Part shown: positions 53,210 to 62,742 of the stretch, piece after piece | Layout of the letters: the number at the start of each line of letters is the position of its first letter | How positions within the stretch are numbered: the stretch's first letter is position 1 | NCBI RefSeq assembly: GCF_001050515.1 | Contig: NZ_CAHS01000004.1 | Span: 1 to 64,000 of the forward strand | DNA length: 64,000 nt | Direction: 5' to 3' | DNA from: Erwinia piriflorinigrans CFBP 5888 | GTDB taxonomy: Bacteria; Pseudomonadota; Gammaproteobacteria; Enterobacterales; Enterobacteriaceae | The notes under the pieces: model-generated | What the model saw: the letters and a program-made list of their open reading frames with translations, nothing else | Database searches by the model: none | Told to the model about the DNA's origin: nothing | Position numbers and translations under genes: made by a program

Positions 53210-54202
53210 ATGAAACTGCGCCAAAAAAGCTGGTTAACGCGTGAAAAAGCCTTTGCGGCTTTTGCTACCGGCCCGCTGCTGGATTTCTGGAGGCAGCGCG
53301 AAGAGGACGAGTTTGTCGGGGTGGAAAACGTTCCAATCCGCTACGTCCGCTTCATCTCACCGCAACATGACAAGGTTATTTTATTGTGTCCGGGGCGCAT
53401 TGAAAGTTATGTCAAATATCCAGAGCTGGCCTACGACCTGTTCCATAGCGGATATGACGTTTTCATTATCGACCATCGCGGACAGGGGCGATCGGGCAGG
53501 CTACTGAAGGATTCACATCGTGGGCACGTTGCGGCGTTCGAAGACTACGTCGACGATTTGGAAACGCTGTATTTGCAACAGATCGTAACGCGTCACTATC
53601 GCTTTCGCTACGCGCTGGCGCATTCGATGGGGGGAGCGATCCTCGCCCTGATGCTGGTACGACAGCCGGCGGCTTTTGATGCGGTGGCGCTGGCTGCGCC
53701 GATGTTTGGTATTTTTCTGCCGATGCCGTTATGGATGGCGCGCCGCATCCTCAACTGGGCGGAAAAACGCCCGTCGGTGCGCGATGATTATGCGCTGGGT
53801 ACCGGGAAATGGCGCGCGCGCCCGTTTTCGATAAACGATTTGACTCATAGCCGCGAACGCTATCGCCGCAATGTGCGTTTTTATGCCGACGATCCCGGTA
53901 TACGCGTCGGCGGCCCGACGTATCACTGGGTGCGGGAAAGTGTTCGTGCCGGGCAAAGCGTCTTGAATCAGGCTGCGCAGATCTCTACTCCACTGCTGCT
54001 ATTGCAGGCCGCCGACGATAAGGTGGTTGATAACCGCGCTCAGGATCTTTTTTGCCAGACGATGGTGGCGGCTGCTCAGCCCTGCGAGGGCGGCAAGCCG
54101 TTGATTATAGAAGGTGCTCGCCACGAGATCCTGTTTGAGAAAGACCGGATGCGTGCAGCGGCGCTCGAAGCCGTCCTCACCTTTTTTGCCCGGCATACCT
54201 GA
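53210..54202 (+). CDS. pldB: Lysophospholipase L2
   Basis: A 330-aa alpha/beta hydrolase of the inner membrane/cytoplasm that degrades lysophospholipids. The nucleophile elbow is AHSMGGA (about 140-146), with an oxyanion-region DHRGQGRSGR and a C-terminal catalytic His in GARHEILFEKD. Confidence 0.94.
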   Translation: MKLRQKSWLTREKAFAAFATGPLLDFWRQREEDEFVGVENVPIRYVRFISPQHDKVILLCPGRIESYVKYPELAYDLFHSGYDVFIIDHRGQGRSGRLLKDSHRGHVAAFEDYVDDLETLYLQQIVTRHYRFRYALAHSMGGAILALMLVRQPAAFDAVALAAPMFGIFLPMPLWMARRILNWAEKRPSVRDDYALGTGKWRARPFSINDLTHSRERYRRNVRFYADDPGIRVGGPTYHWVRESVRAGQSVLNQAAQISTPLLLLQAADDKVVDNRAQDLFCQTMVAAAQPCEGGKPLIIEGARHEILFEKDRMRAAALEAVLTFFARHT

Positions 54203-54262
54203 GTCGACAAAATGACATTACCGGTGGGCGCTTCCCACCAGGAAAAATTAACCAGAGGTGTT

Positions 54263-55063
54263 ATGTACCCTATTGTTGCTTCAGACCTGGACGGCACGCT
54301 GCTGCTGCCAAACCATACGCTTTCCCTCTTTGCCCGTGAAACGCTTCAGCTGCTGGCCCGCAAAGGCATTCATTTTATCTTTGCCACCGGTCGTCACTAT
54401 ATTGACGTGGCGCAGATGCGCGACAGCCTCGGCATTGATGCCTGGATGATCACCTCTAACGGCGCACGCGTGCACAACACCGCCGGTGAGCTGGTATTCA
54501 GTCATAACCTTGATGAAGATATCGCGCGTGAGCTGTTCACCATGCAGCATAGTCATGCGGATATTTACACTAACGTTTACCGGGATGAAGAGTGGTTCCT
54601 CAACCGTCATCGCCCCGATGAAATGGATTTCTTCCAGGAATCTGACTTCGGTTACCAGATTTACCAGCCGGGGCAGCTGGCAGCCGATGGCATTAGCAAA
54701 GTTTTTTTCACCTGTGCCATTCCCGAACTGCTCATCCCGCTGGAGCAGGCGCTGGTAGCACGCTGGGGCGACCGGGTAAACGTCAGTTTCTCGCTGCCAA
54801 CCTGTCTGGAAGTGATGGCCGGCGGCGTATCGAAAGGCCATGCGCTGGATGCGGTGGCAAAATCATTGGGTTACTCGCTGGAGGAGTGCGTGACTTTCGG
54901 TGATGGGATGAACGACAAAGAGATGCTCAATATGGCGGGCAAAGGTTACATCATGAATAACGCCCATCAGCGCCTGAAAGACATACTGCCAGAACTGGAA
55001 GTGATCGGTAACAATGGCGAGCAGGCGGTGCCGCATACCCTGCGCCAGCTGTATGAAGTTTAG
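54263..55063 (+). CDS. yigL: HAD-family pyridoxal phosphate/sugar phosphatase YigL
   Basis: A 266-aa Cof-type HAD phosphatase. Motif I ASDLDGTLL (about 6-14), motif II ITSNGARV, motif III lysine in VSKGHAL, motif IV TFGDGMNDKEM. E. coli YigL acts on phosphosugars and PLP. The ATG at 54263 has an AGAGG site and gives the E. coli length. Confidence 0.94.
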   Translation: MYPIVASDLDGTLLLPNHTLSLFARETLQLLARKGIHFIFATGRHYIDVAQMRDSLGIDAWMITSNGARVHNTAGELVFSHNLDEDIARELFTMQHSHADIYTNVYRDEEWFLNRHRPDEMDFFQESDFGYQIYQPGQLAADGISKVFFTCAIPELLIPLEQALVARWGDRVNVSFSLPTCLEVMAGGVSKGHALDAVAKSLGYSLEECVTFGDGMNDKEMLNMAGKGYIMNNAHQRLKDILPELEVIGNNGEQAVPHTLRQLYEV

Positions 55064-55248
55064 AAAAGCGTTGAGATGCGCCCGGAAGTTCCACCATCAG
55101 CAGAGCTAACCCGCTGACTATACCTGTGGGAAAAAGGATTAACGAGAGGTCATGGTCAAAATTTGCACGCAGTGCACATTGGGTTTACTGTGACACGGTT
55201 AGTTAAAGACAGTTCTGTTCTGGCCGGGAGCACCCGCTCTGGGTCGGA

Positions 55249-55280
55249 AAAAAACCTGACCTCACCCGTCAGGTTTTTTA
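55249..55280. terminator. Bidirectional terminator between yigL and rbtR
   Basis: AAAAAACCTGAC-ctcaccc-GTCAGGTTTTTT between converging genes; A6 and T6 arms let it work both ways. The rest of 55064-55342 shows no gene. Confidence 0.9.
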
Positions 55281-55342
55281 TAAGTAAAATTTTAGTGCAT
55301 GAGGGTGCATAGGGCTTTATCCGGGAAGCATCCGCTTTTCTC

Positions 55343-56371
55343 TCATTGGTGCTTGCTACCGATCGGCAGAGGCGGTATTTCACTCAGTCCCGTACCCTTT
55401 ATGCCGTTTTCCATCATACTAAATACTTGTGCCATCATGGCGTTAACGTCCTGTCTGACCATAATAATATCTTGACCCAGCATGGCGACGAAGGGGTCCC
55501 AGTCGAAGCATCCAATAGCCTGACGCCTGTTCACCTCCAGCGCGTCGCGACCGCTTAAAAAGCGCAGCACTCCCTCAAGCGATATCGTCGAATTAACAAA
55601 GAAACCCGTGTGGACTTCTTGCCCGATGGCGAAATATTTTTCCAGAGCCTGTTCGGCTTTTTCATGTTCGTAGCCGCACATACATATGTTTTCAGTGGGG
55701 ACATCCAGCTGAAATTGCTGATGTGCGTCAAGAAACCCCCTCAGACGCTCTTTGGTATTATGATCGGTAGCACGGCCCCCGATGAAGATCAGTGGCTTCA
55801 GCAAGTTTCCCAGCTGCTGGTTTTTAGTCAGAATTTGTCGTGTCAGTTCAAGTGCGCCCCGGTAGTTATCTGAGATAACGGAGGGTGCCAGCGTGCCGGG
55901 CAGGTCAAGATTCAGCGTCGGAATGCCCGAGGTGGCACAGAGTTCGGTGATTTTATCGGGATCTGTCGCCCCGGTGACCACCATACAGTCAATCTGCCAT
56001 GAGAGCATGGTTCTGGCCGCTTCCAGTTCCAGTGCGGGATCGCGCCGGGTGCAGGTAATGACTGGAAAAAGTCCGCGATCGCGTGCCATTTCCTCAAATT
56101 TTTCCACGATTGAGCCGAAATAATGATTATCGTATTTGGGGACGATCATCCCTATGATTCTGGACTGAGAAGAGCGCAGCATGCTGGCCTGCCGGTTGAC
56201 TTCATACCCTTCTTCTTCGGCAATTTGTGACACCTTTTCAGCAAGGCGGGCGCTAATGCGCCGTTTTTTCCATGTCCCATTTAGAATGGCACTGACTGCA
56301 CTTGCCGACACGCCCGTTATTTCCGCCAGGTCATAAATGGTTGTCTTCTTGCTTTTACCGACCTCTGTCAC
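55343..56371 (-). CDS. rbtR: LacI-family repressor, probable ribitol operon regulator
   Basis: A 342-aa LacI-type protein with N-terminal helix-turn-helix TIYDLAEITGVSASAVSAIL (about 11-30) and hinge region, then a periplasmic-binding-protein-like effector domain (IIGMIVPKYDNHYFGSIVE onward). It is divergent from the ribitol genes with a 249-nt spacer carrying a LacI-type palindrome. The symbol is inferred from context; the effector is presumably ribitol or D-ribulose. Confidence 0.8.
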   Translation of the reverse strand: MTEVGKSKKTTIYDLAEITGVSASAVSAILNGTWKKRRISARLAEKVSQIAEEEGYEVNRQASMLRSSQSRIIGMIVPKYDNHYFGSIVEKFEEMARDRGLFPVITCTRRDPALELEAARTMLSWQIDCMVVTGATDPDKITELCATSGIPTLNLDLPGTLAPSVISDNYRGALELTRQILTKNQQLGNLLKPLIFIGGRATDHNTKERLRGFLDAHQQFQLDVPTENICMCGYEHEKAEQALEKYFAIGQEVHTGFFVNSTISLEGVLRFLSGRDALEVNRRQAIGCFDWDPFVAMLGQDIIMVRQDVNAMMAQVFSMMENGIKGTGLSEIPPLPIGSKHQ

Positions 56372-56429
56372 AGAATATAAACCTCTAATTAAATTTCATT
56401 TGGTGATTATTTTAAAAAGTGATAAAGAT

Positions 56430-56445
56430 GCTTCATCGATTGAGC
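56430..56445. promoter_or_regulatory. Candidate LacI-type operator in the rbtR-rbtD spacer
   Basis: GCTTCATCGATTGAGC is a 16-bp inverted repeat with central CG and 12 of 16 symmetric positions (GCTnnATCGATnnAGC), the usual form of a LacI/GalR-family operator. It lies 59 nt upstream of rbtR and 175 nt upstream of rbtD. Confidence 0.5.
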
Positions 56446-56620
56446 TAATTCTTAAAAACCCCGCTGCTAACCTCTTTTACTGTCGGTTACTGGCAATACC
56501 TATAGCCATTTATTGCTCATTAAGAAGTAAAACTTTTATTTCCAGGAGTTTAATTTCATTCAGGATAAAATATCTGACTGAATGGATCATCTGTTACGGC
56601 CTAAGTTTAAGGATTATAAG

Positions 56621-57370
56621 ATGAATTCTTCGCCCGTCTATGTAAATACTTCCCTTGTTGGAAAAGTCGCTGCCGTGACCGGCGCAGCTGCCGGTATAGG
56701 GCTTGAATGCGCCAGAACCTTACACCGGGCCGGTGCCACAGTCGTGCTTATTGACCGCGATGAAGAGCGGCTTCAGCAGGCGTTAAGCGGCCTGAATGAG
56801 CGGGCATTCGCGTTACAAGTTGATTTAATGAATGGGCCTCAGGTAGACAACATGCTTAAAGGCATCCTTGACCTGGCTGGCGGACTTCATATCTTCCATG
56901 CCAATGCCGGTGCCTATATTGGCGGTGCGGTTGCTGAAGGCGATCCCGATGTTTGGGAAAAGGTGCTGAAACTGAATACCAGTTCCGCGTTCCGCTCTGT
57001 GCGCGCCGTGCTGCCTTATCTGATTGAGCAGAAGTCCGGTGACATTGTCTTTACCAGCTCTATTGCTGGCGTTGTGCCGGTTGTCTGGGAGCCGATTTAC
57101 ACCGCATCCAAGTTTGCCGTACAGGCCTTCGTTCATGCCACGCGCCGCCAGGTTGCTCAGTATGGGGTGCGTGTGGGTGCTGTGCTACCGGGGCCGGTAG
57201 TCACCTCGTTGCTTGATAACTGGCCCAAAGAAAAAATGGAAGAGGCGCTGGCAAATGGCAGCCTGATGCAGCCCATCGAAGTAGCCGAATCCGTGCTTTT
57301 TATGGTGACCCGTTCACCGGGCGTCACCGTACGCGATCTGGTTATTCTGCCGAACAGCGTCGATCTCTGA
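56621..57370 (+). CDS. rbtD: Ribitol 2-dehydrogenase
   Basis: Oxidises ribitol to D-ribulose with NAD+. The 249-aa classical short-chain dehydrogenase has cofactor motif TGAAAGIG at residues 20-27, N95-A96-G97, and the catalytic Y160-xxx-K164. It matches Klebsiella RbtD closely from memory, including [10 protein letters not shown] and the C-terminus VILPNSVDL, and equal length. The ATG at 56621 follows AAGGA. Confidence 0.9.
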   Translation: MNSSPVYVNTSLVGKVAAVTGAAAGIGLECARTLHRAGATVVLIDRDEERLQQALSGLNERAFALQVDLMNGPQVDNMLKGILDLAGGLHIFHANAGAYIGGAVAEGDPDVWEKVLKLNTSSAFRSVRAVLPYLIEQKSGDIVFTSSIAGVVPVVWEPIYTASKFAVQAFVHATRRQVAQYGVRVGAVLPGPVVTSLLDNWPKEKMEEALANGSLMQPIEVAESVLFMVTRSPGVTVRDLVILPNSVDL

Positions 57371-57398
57371 AAATATTTAAACGGGTAACGATAATAAT

Positions 57399-59030
57399 AT
57401 GAACAGCAGAACCAGATACCTGATAGGAATTGACGTCGGGTCGGCCAGTGCGCGGGCAGGGGTCTTTGATATTCAGGGTCATCTTCTCGCCTATACCAAA
57501 CACAACATCACGACTTTCCGTAGCGGTGGGCACATTGTTGAACAGTCCGGCAATGACATCTGGCGCGCTGTGTGTCACTGCGTGCGGCAGTCGGTGGCAG
57601 ATGCGGGCATCAATCCGGCAGACGTGGTGGGGATAGGCTTTGATGCGACATGTTCACTGGTGGTGGTTGGTGCTGAGGGTGCGCCGCTGCCGGTGAGTCC
57701 GGCTGGCGATGCTGAACGCAATATTATTGTGTGGATGGATCATCGTGCAACCGGTGAGGCAGATCTGATTAACGCCACGGAGCACCCGATACTGGATTAT
57801 GTCGGCGGCCGAATTTCTCCGGAAATGGAAGTTCCGAAGTTGCTATGGCTTAAAAAGAATCATCCGCACACCTTTGATCAGGCGTGGCAGTTTTTCGATC
57901 TCACCGATTATCTGACCTGGCGGTCGACAGGAGACCTTGCGCGATCTCAATGTACCCTGACCTGTAAATGGAATTATCTGGCGCATGAGAAACGCTGGGA
58001 TGCGGATTATTTCAGGGCGGTGGGTTTATCAGAATTTGCCGACGAAGACTTTATCCGCATTGGGCAGCATACGGTTGATCCCGGAACCGCATGCGGAAGC
58101 GGACTCACGGCACAAGCTGCACAAGAGATGGGGCTGGCGCAGGGAACGCCGGTTGCGGCTGGGCTGATCGATGCACATGCCGGTGGCGTGGGCACCCTGG
58201 GCGCTTTCGATTCGCCGGAGGACAAACTTGCCTATGTGTTCGGCACCTCATCTTGCACAATGACATCGACAGCTTCACCCGCGTTTGTACCCGGCGTATG
58301 GGGGCCTTACTACTCCGCTATGGTGCCGGGTTTATGGCTGAATGAAGGGGGGCAGAGCGCGGCCGGTGCGGCGATTGAACGCCTTATTGCGATGCATCCT
58401 GCCGCACCTCAGGCTAAAGCACAGGCAAAAATAGCCGGAATGCCGCTGCCTGTCTATCTGGCGAACATGGCGCTCGGCAACTCGCCCAGCCGGTCTGCCG
58501 CAGTGCATTTAGCCGGAGAATTGCACATCGTGCCGGAGTTCTCGGGCAACCGGGCACCTTTTGCCGATCCTTGGGCGCGTGCGGTGATATGCGGGCTCGG
58601 TATGCAGAACGATCTGGATAGCCTGATCGCGCTATATATTGCGGGCATATGCAGCCTGGGTTACGGGCTGCGGCAAATCATTGAAGCGCAGAGTCAGAGC
58701 GGCGTGAATACCGCAAGTGTGGTCATCAGTGGTGGAGCGGGTCAACATCCGCTTGTACGCCAGCTGATTGCCGATACCTGCTGTCTACCGGTTTTGTCGA
58801 CCGAGTCAGAAGAGCCGGTTTTATTAGGTTCGGCTGTTCTTGCCGCCGTAGCGGCGAAAGAATATGGTTCCGTTAGCGAAGCCATGAAAAAAATGACAAC
58901 GCGTGAAAAAGAGTATCTCCCTGATGCGAATTATCAATTAGTGCATGAAAGGCGTTATAACGCTTTTAAAATTCTTCAAATGACGGCAACAAATATACGT
59001 AAAGACGCAGTAAGAAGTAACGATAGTTAA
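57399..59030 (+). CDS. rbtK: D-ribulokinase (FGGY family)
   Basis: Phosphorylates D-ribulose to D-ribulose 5-phosphate for the pentose phosphate pathway. The 543-aa FGGY kinase begins YLIGIDVGSASARAGVFD (phosphate loop), has IVWMDHRATGEADLIN, the substrate-region LIDAHAGGVGTLG, and a C-terminal ATPase loop SGGAGQHP. It follows rbtD by 28 nt, consistent with one operon. Confidence 0.9.
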   Translation: MNSRTRYLIGIDVGSASARAGVFDIQGHLLAYTKHNITTFRSGGHIVEQSGNDIWRAVCHCVRQSVADAGINPADVVGIGFDATCSLVVVGAEGAPLPVSPAGDAERNIIVWMDHRATGEADLINATEHPILDYVGGRISPEMEVPKLLWLKKNHPHTFDQAWQFFDLTDYLTWRSTGDLARSQCTLTCKWNYLAHEKRWDADYFRAVGLSEFADEDFIRIGQHTVDPGTACGSGLTAQAAQEMGLAQGTPVAAGLIDAHAGGVGTLGAFDSPEDKLAYVFGTSSCTMTSTASPAFVPGVWGPYYSAMVPGLWLNEGGQSAAGAAIERLIAMHPAAPQAKAQAKIAGMPLPVYLANMALGNSPSRSAAVHLAGELHIVPEFSGNRAPFADPWARAVICGLGMQNDLDSLIALYIAGICSLGYGLRQIIEAQSQSGVNTASVVISGGAGQHPLVRQLIADTCCLPVLSTESEEPVLLGSAVLAAVAAKEYGSVSEAMKKMTTREKEYLPDANYQLVHERRYNAFKILQMTATNIRKDAVRSNDS

Positions 59031-59057
59031 CGCTGTATAATTATTATAAATCATCAT

Positions 59058-59079
59058 CACCCTGAATATATTCAGGGTG
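59058..59079. repeat. Perfect 22-bp palindrome between rbtK and rbtT
   Basis: CACCCTGAATA followed directly by its exact reverse complement. As RNA it folds into a 9-bp stem with a TATA loop; no T run follows. It lies 27 nt after the rbtK stop and 30 nt before the rbtT ATG, and could be an mRNA-processing or stabilising hairpin, or an operator. Confidence 0.75.
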
Positions 59080-59109
59080 TCTGACATCATCTTGCAAACG
59101 AGAAAGTTT

Positions 59110-60384
59110 ATGCTGAATATAAAATCAAACCGTAGCTGGTGTGGCTTTCCTGTAAACTTACTATGGGGATACGTCTCTATTGCCGTATTTATGACGGGTG
59201 ATGGATTCGAACTGGCCTTTCTTTCGCATTATATTAAGTCGCTGGGGTTCTCGCCCTCGGCATCTTCATTAGTTTTAACCGTATATGGGCTTACGGCTGC
59301 ATTTTCCGCCTGGATATCTGGCGTGCTGGCTGAAATGATCACCCCGCAGCGCACCATGTTTATCGGGTTCTGCCTGTGGTGTGTCTTCCACGTCTTATTT
59401 ATTCTATTAGGACTGGAATTGAAAAGTTATCCGCTGATATTACTCTTTTATGGCATCAGAGGATTCGCCTATCCATTATTTCTTTATTCCTTTATTGTCC
59501 TGATTGTACACAATGTTAAAAGCGAAAACGCCAGCTCTGCGATGGGCTGGTACTGGACTTTTTATTCACTCGGTATCGGTGTTGTCGGCAGCTACATTCC
59601 GAGCTTTACCATTCCTCAAATCGGCGTAATCGGTACATTGTGGCTGGCGCTGGCATTTTGCATCGCCGGTGGCCTGATCGCCATGCTGTCGCTTAAACAT
59701 GTATCGTTCCCTGCCGTGCTCGGGAGCCACGGGCGCGGTAAACTGAAGGAGCTTAGCCGTGCAGTCACACTCTTGTATACCAATAAAAACATCTTCTATG
59801 CCAGCCTGGTGCGTATTATCAATACCTTGTCATTGTTTGGTTTCGCCGTCATCATGCCGATGTTCTTCATCGACCGTTTAGGCTTTACCATCTCGCAGTG
59901 GCTCCAGGTCTGGGCCGCATTTTTCCTGACCACGATTTTTTCCAACGTTTTCTGGGGGATCGTGGCCGAAAAATTGGGCTGGATGAAAGTGGTTAAGTGG
60001 TACGGCTGTATTGGTATGGCCTTATCCAGCCTGAGCTTTTACTACATCCCTCTGTTCTTCAGGCATAATTTCACGATGGCGTTGATACCTGCCGTCAGTC
60101 TTGGCATTTTCGTCGCCGCCTTTGTTCCGCTGGCTGCGGTTTTCCCTGCGCTGGAACCGGAACATAAAGGAGCCGCAATCTCTGTCTATAACCTTTCGGC
60201 GGGATTATCTAACTTCCTTGCTCCGGCTATCGCGGTGGTAACCTTACCCTTCTTCGATACGTTAGGCGTGGTGCTGGTTTATACAGCGTTGTACATTGCC
60301 GCTTTCTGTTTGTGTTACTTCATTAAGGTGGACCAACCCGGCTTTGTCACAGAAGCGGTCAGCTGGAAGCCCACTAAGCCCTAA
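59110..60384 (+). CDS. rbtT: Ribitol transporter, major facilitator superfamily
   Basis: A 424-aa MFS permease with about 12 hydrophobic segments. Stretches such as NLLWGYVSIAVFMTGDGFE, FYGIRGFAYPLFLYSF and FPALEPEHKGAAISVYNLSA resemble Klebsiella RbtT from memory. The ATG at 59110 has a GAGAAAG site upstream; an in-frame GTG at 59077 falls in the palindrome and is less likely. Confidence 0.87.
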   Translation: MLNIKSNRSWCGFPVNLLWGYVSIAVFMTGDGFELAFLSHYIKSLGFSPSASSLVLTVYGLTAAFSAWISGVLAEMITPQRTMFIGFCLWCVFHVLFILLGLELKSYPLILLFYGIRGFAYPLFLYSFIVLIVHNVKSENASSAMGWYWTFYSLGIGVVGSYIPSFTIPQIGVIGTLWLALAFCIAGGLIAMLSLKHVSFPAVLGSHGRGKLKELSRAVTLLYTNKNIFYASLVRIINTLSLFGFAVIMPMFFIDRLGFTISQWLQVWAAFFLTTIFSNVFWGIVAEKLGWMKVVKWYGCIGMALSSLSFYYIPLFFRHNFTMALIPAVSLGIFVAAFVPLAAVFPALEPEHKGAAISVYNLSAGLSNFLAPAIAVVTLPFFDTLGVVLVYTALYIAAFCLCYFIKVDQPGFVTEAVSWKPTKP

Positions 60385-60410
60385 TCTTATGGCACCCGCA
60401 GCAGCGGCAA

Positions 60411-60434
60411 AGGCGGTTGTGCGAACAACCGCCT
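60411..60434. terminator. Hairpin between rbtT and glpT
   Basis: A perfect 10-bp stem AGGCGGTTGT-gcga-ACAACCGCCT with a GNRA-type loop between convergent genes, 10 nt before the glpT stop. It has no T run, so it may be a roadblock hairpin and not a true intrinsic terminator. Confidence 0.55.
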
Positions 60435-60443
60435 GCCGATGCG

Positions 60444-61790
60444 TCAGATGGCACTGAGGTTTTGTCGATGCTTTTTCTCACTGATCATGGTCAGGGTAAG
60501 CAATAGCACCGCCAGCACACAGCCGCCGACCATAATGATAAAGCCACCGTTCCAGCCGAAGTAGTCGACGGTATAACCGACGATGGCGCTGGCGGCGACC
60601 GAGCCACCCAGATAACCAAACAGGCCGGTGAAGCCTGCTGCGGTGCCAGCCGCTTTCTTCGGTGCCAGCTCCAGCGCATGCAGGCCAATCAGCATCACCG
60701 GTCCATAAATCAGGAAGCCGATAATCATCATGCAGGCCATGTCCACTCCCGGATTTCCGGCCGGATTCATCCAGTACACCACGGTGGCGATGGTCACCAG
60801 TACCATAAAGAACACCCCGGTCGCGCCGCGATTGCCTTTAAAGACCTTGTCCGACATCCAGCCGCACAGCAGAGTGCCGGGGATACCGGCATATTCATAG
60901 AAGAAGTAAGCCCAGGAGGACTTATCGAGGGTGAAGTGTTTCACCTCTTTCAGGTAGGTTGGCGACCAGTCGAGAATGCCGTAACGCAACAGATAAATAA
61001 ACACGTTAGCCAGTGCGATATACCACAGCAGCTTGTTCGGCAGAATGTACTGCTTAAAGATCTGCTTAGCGGTCAGTTCTTCTTCATGTTTTTCATCGTA
61101 ATCAGGTGGATAGTCATTTTTGTACTCTTCAACCGACGGCAACCCACAGGATTGCGGGGTATCACGCATCAGCGCAAAGGCGAAAATCGCCACCACGACA
61201 GCGCCAAAGGCAGGCATATACAGCGCCGCCTTCCAGTCGTTAAACCAGGCCATGCCCAACAGGAACAGTAACGGAGGAATACCGCCGCCAACGTTATGGG
61301 CGCAGTTCCACACTGATACGATGCGGCCGCGCTCTTTCTGTGACCACCAGTGAACCATCGTGCGCCCGCAAGGGGGCCAGCCCATGCCCTGAAACCAGCC
61401 GCACAGAAACAGCAGTACGAACATCACCATAATGCTCGATGTTGCCCAGGGGACGAAGCCCATAAACAGCATGACTGCGGCAGCAAGGATCAGTCCGGCA
61501 GGTAAAAATATGCGTGGGTTGGAGCGGTCAGACACCGAGCCCATAATAAATTTAGAGAATCCGTAGGCAATCGAAATACCCGAGAGCGCAAAACCGAGGT
61601 CGCCGCGTGAAAAACCCTGTTCAACCAGGTAAGGCATCGCCAGCGTGAAGTTTTTACGCACCAGATAGTAGGCGGCATAACCGAAGAAGATACCCAAAAA
61701 GATCTGCCAGCGCAGCTTGCGGTAGAGCGGGTCGACGCGGGAGCCATCAACGCGGGGTTGATGCGCGGCGGGTTTAAAAATACTTAACAT
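60444..61790 (-). CDS. glpT: Glycerol-3-phosphate:phosphate antiporter
   Basis: A 448-aa MFS antiporter of the organophosphate:Pi family with 12 predicted helices. [15 protein letters not shown] at the start and [20 protein letters not shown] match GlpT. Arginines of the binding site lie in YLVRKNF (about 45) and in helix 7 (about 270). In E. coli it pairs with glpQ; here it stands alone. GGGAGG is placed 6 nt before the ATG. Confidence 0.94.
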   Translation of the reverse strand: MLSIFKPAAHQPRVDGSRVDPLYRKLRWQIFLGIFFGYAAYYLVRKNFTLAMPYLVEQGFSRGDLGFALSGISIAYGFSKFIMGSVSDRSNPRIFLPAGLILAAAVMLFMGFVPWATSSIMVMFVLLFLCGWFQGMGWPPCGRTMVHWWSQKERGRIVSVWNCAHNVGGGIPPLLFLLGMAWFNDWKAALYMPAFGAVVVAIFAFALMRDTPQSCGLPSVEEYKNDYPPDYDEKHEEELTAKQIFKQYILPNKLLWYIALANVFIYLLRYGILDWSPTYLKEVKHFTLDKSSWAYFFYEYAGIPGTLLCGWMSDKVFKGNRGATGVFFMVLVTIATVVYWMNPAGNPGVDMACMMIIGFLIYGPVMLIGLHALELAPKKAAGTAAGFTGLFGYLGGSVAASAIVGYTVDYFGWNGGFIIMVGGCVLAVLLLTLTMISEKKHRQNLSAI

Positions 61791-62167
61791 TTAAGCCTCC
61801 CGAGGCTTCGAGACTGACATTCCTGGTGAAATGTGGCGGAGAGAAACAAAATCCTGCCGTGGAGGGCCATCATGTTCCATTTCGCGCACAATATAGGGAA
61901 TATCAGAGCATGTGACTGTGAAGAAGGGCGCAAATGTTACATTTTTATGACCATATAACACGATATGTGTCATTAAAAGGCTGCATATCGTGGTGTCTGA
62001 ATGCTGATTTGTGATTTGCATCACGATTATGCACGTGCGAATTTAACGGTTTCGTTTGGTGAGTGGTTCTGTTCTAAAAGGAACGCATTGCTGGCAGGCA
62101 GTTTGTGAGGGTAGGCGAAACTGATTAACGCCATGTAATAGCGTTAATCAGCGACAAAGCAATAAGC
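61791..62167 (-). promoter_or_regulatory. glpT upstream region
   Basis: This 377-nt gap has no convincing gene. It carries a CRP site at 62010-62025 and, next to the glpT ATG, the inverted repeat AAGCCT-cccg-AGGCTT (61793-61808), which overlaps the ribosome-binding site. I cannot define a GlpR operator by eye. A 77-codon frame at 61791-62024 on the minus strand has no family features. Confidence 0.55.
62010..62025 (-). promoter_or_regulatory. CRP site upstream of glpT
   Basis: TGTGA-TTTGCA-TCACG, nine of ten matches to the CRP consensus, 220 nt upstream of the glpT start. Carbon-catabolite control of glpT is known in E. coli. Confidence 0.75.
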
Positions 62168-62638
62168 TTATTTTTTGGCCGGGCGAATTTTCATTGTCAG
62201 ACCTTTGAGGAAATTACGCAGGATCTGATCGCCACATTCACGGTAGTTTTTGTGTCCAGGCTTGCGGAAGATCGCGCCAATTTCCGACTGACCTACCGCA
62301 AAGTCAGCGCTTTTTAACAGCTCGATGATATCGGTAGTTTTCAGATCGAAGGCCACGCGCAGTTTTTTCATCATGATGTTATTAGTCATCTTGCGCTCAA
62401 TGGAAGGCGCTGGCGCGTCTTCGCTTCTGCCACGGCGCTCAAAAATCAGGCCATTCAGAAAATAACCCATGATGACATCGGGGCAGGGGCGATAACCGGG
62501 CTCATCCTCTTTTTTCAGGAAGCTGTGCACTTCGGCTTCAGTGACTTCGCTCTCTGCCAGCGCCAGAATGCTCACGACTTTCGCATCGCTTAAATTCAGC
62601 ATGTATCGCACGCTGCGCAGGACGTCATTATTGGTCAT
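62168..62638 (-). CDS. yehS: DUF1456 family protein, YehS-like
   Basis: A 156-aa protein with two repeated DUF1456 halves (NNDVLRSVRYMLNLSD at 3 and NNIMMKKLRVAFDLKTTD at about 87; each ends with a RECGDQ- or RPCPD-type motif and a FLNGL/FLKGL helix). It resembles E. coli YehS in length and motif. Function unknown. The start at 62638 gives MTNNDVLRS; the frame continues 17 codons upstream without support. Confidence 0.85.
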   Translation of the reverse strand: MTNNDVLRSVRYMLNLSDAKVVSILALAESEVTEAEVHSFLKKEDEPGYRPCPDVIMGYFLNGLIFERRGRSEDAPAPSIERKMTNNIMMKKLRVAFDLKTTDIIELLKSADFAVGQSEIGAIFRKPGHKNYRECGDQILRNFLKGLTMKIRPAKK

Positions 62639-62742
62639 AAAAACTCTCTTCAGTGAAACTGTTGCAGTGGGCGCAGTATACCCCTTCATCCCCCGGGCTG
62701 CATCCCGCTAAACCACCGCCAGCGATATTGCGCACGGCCAAT

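Noticed and set aside
55156-55383. 75-codon minus-strand frame at the end of rbtR
   Set aside because: It spans the bidirectional terminator and part of rbtR in another frame.
61791-62024. 77-codon minus-strand frame upstream of glpT
   Set aside because: It has no recognisable features and covers the glpT control region including the CRP site.
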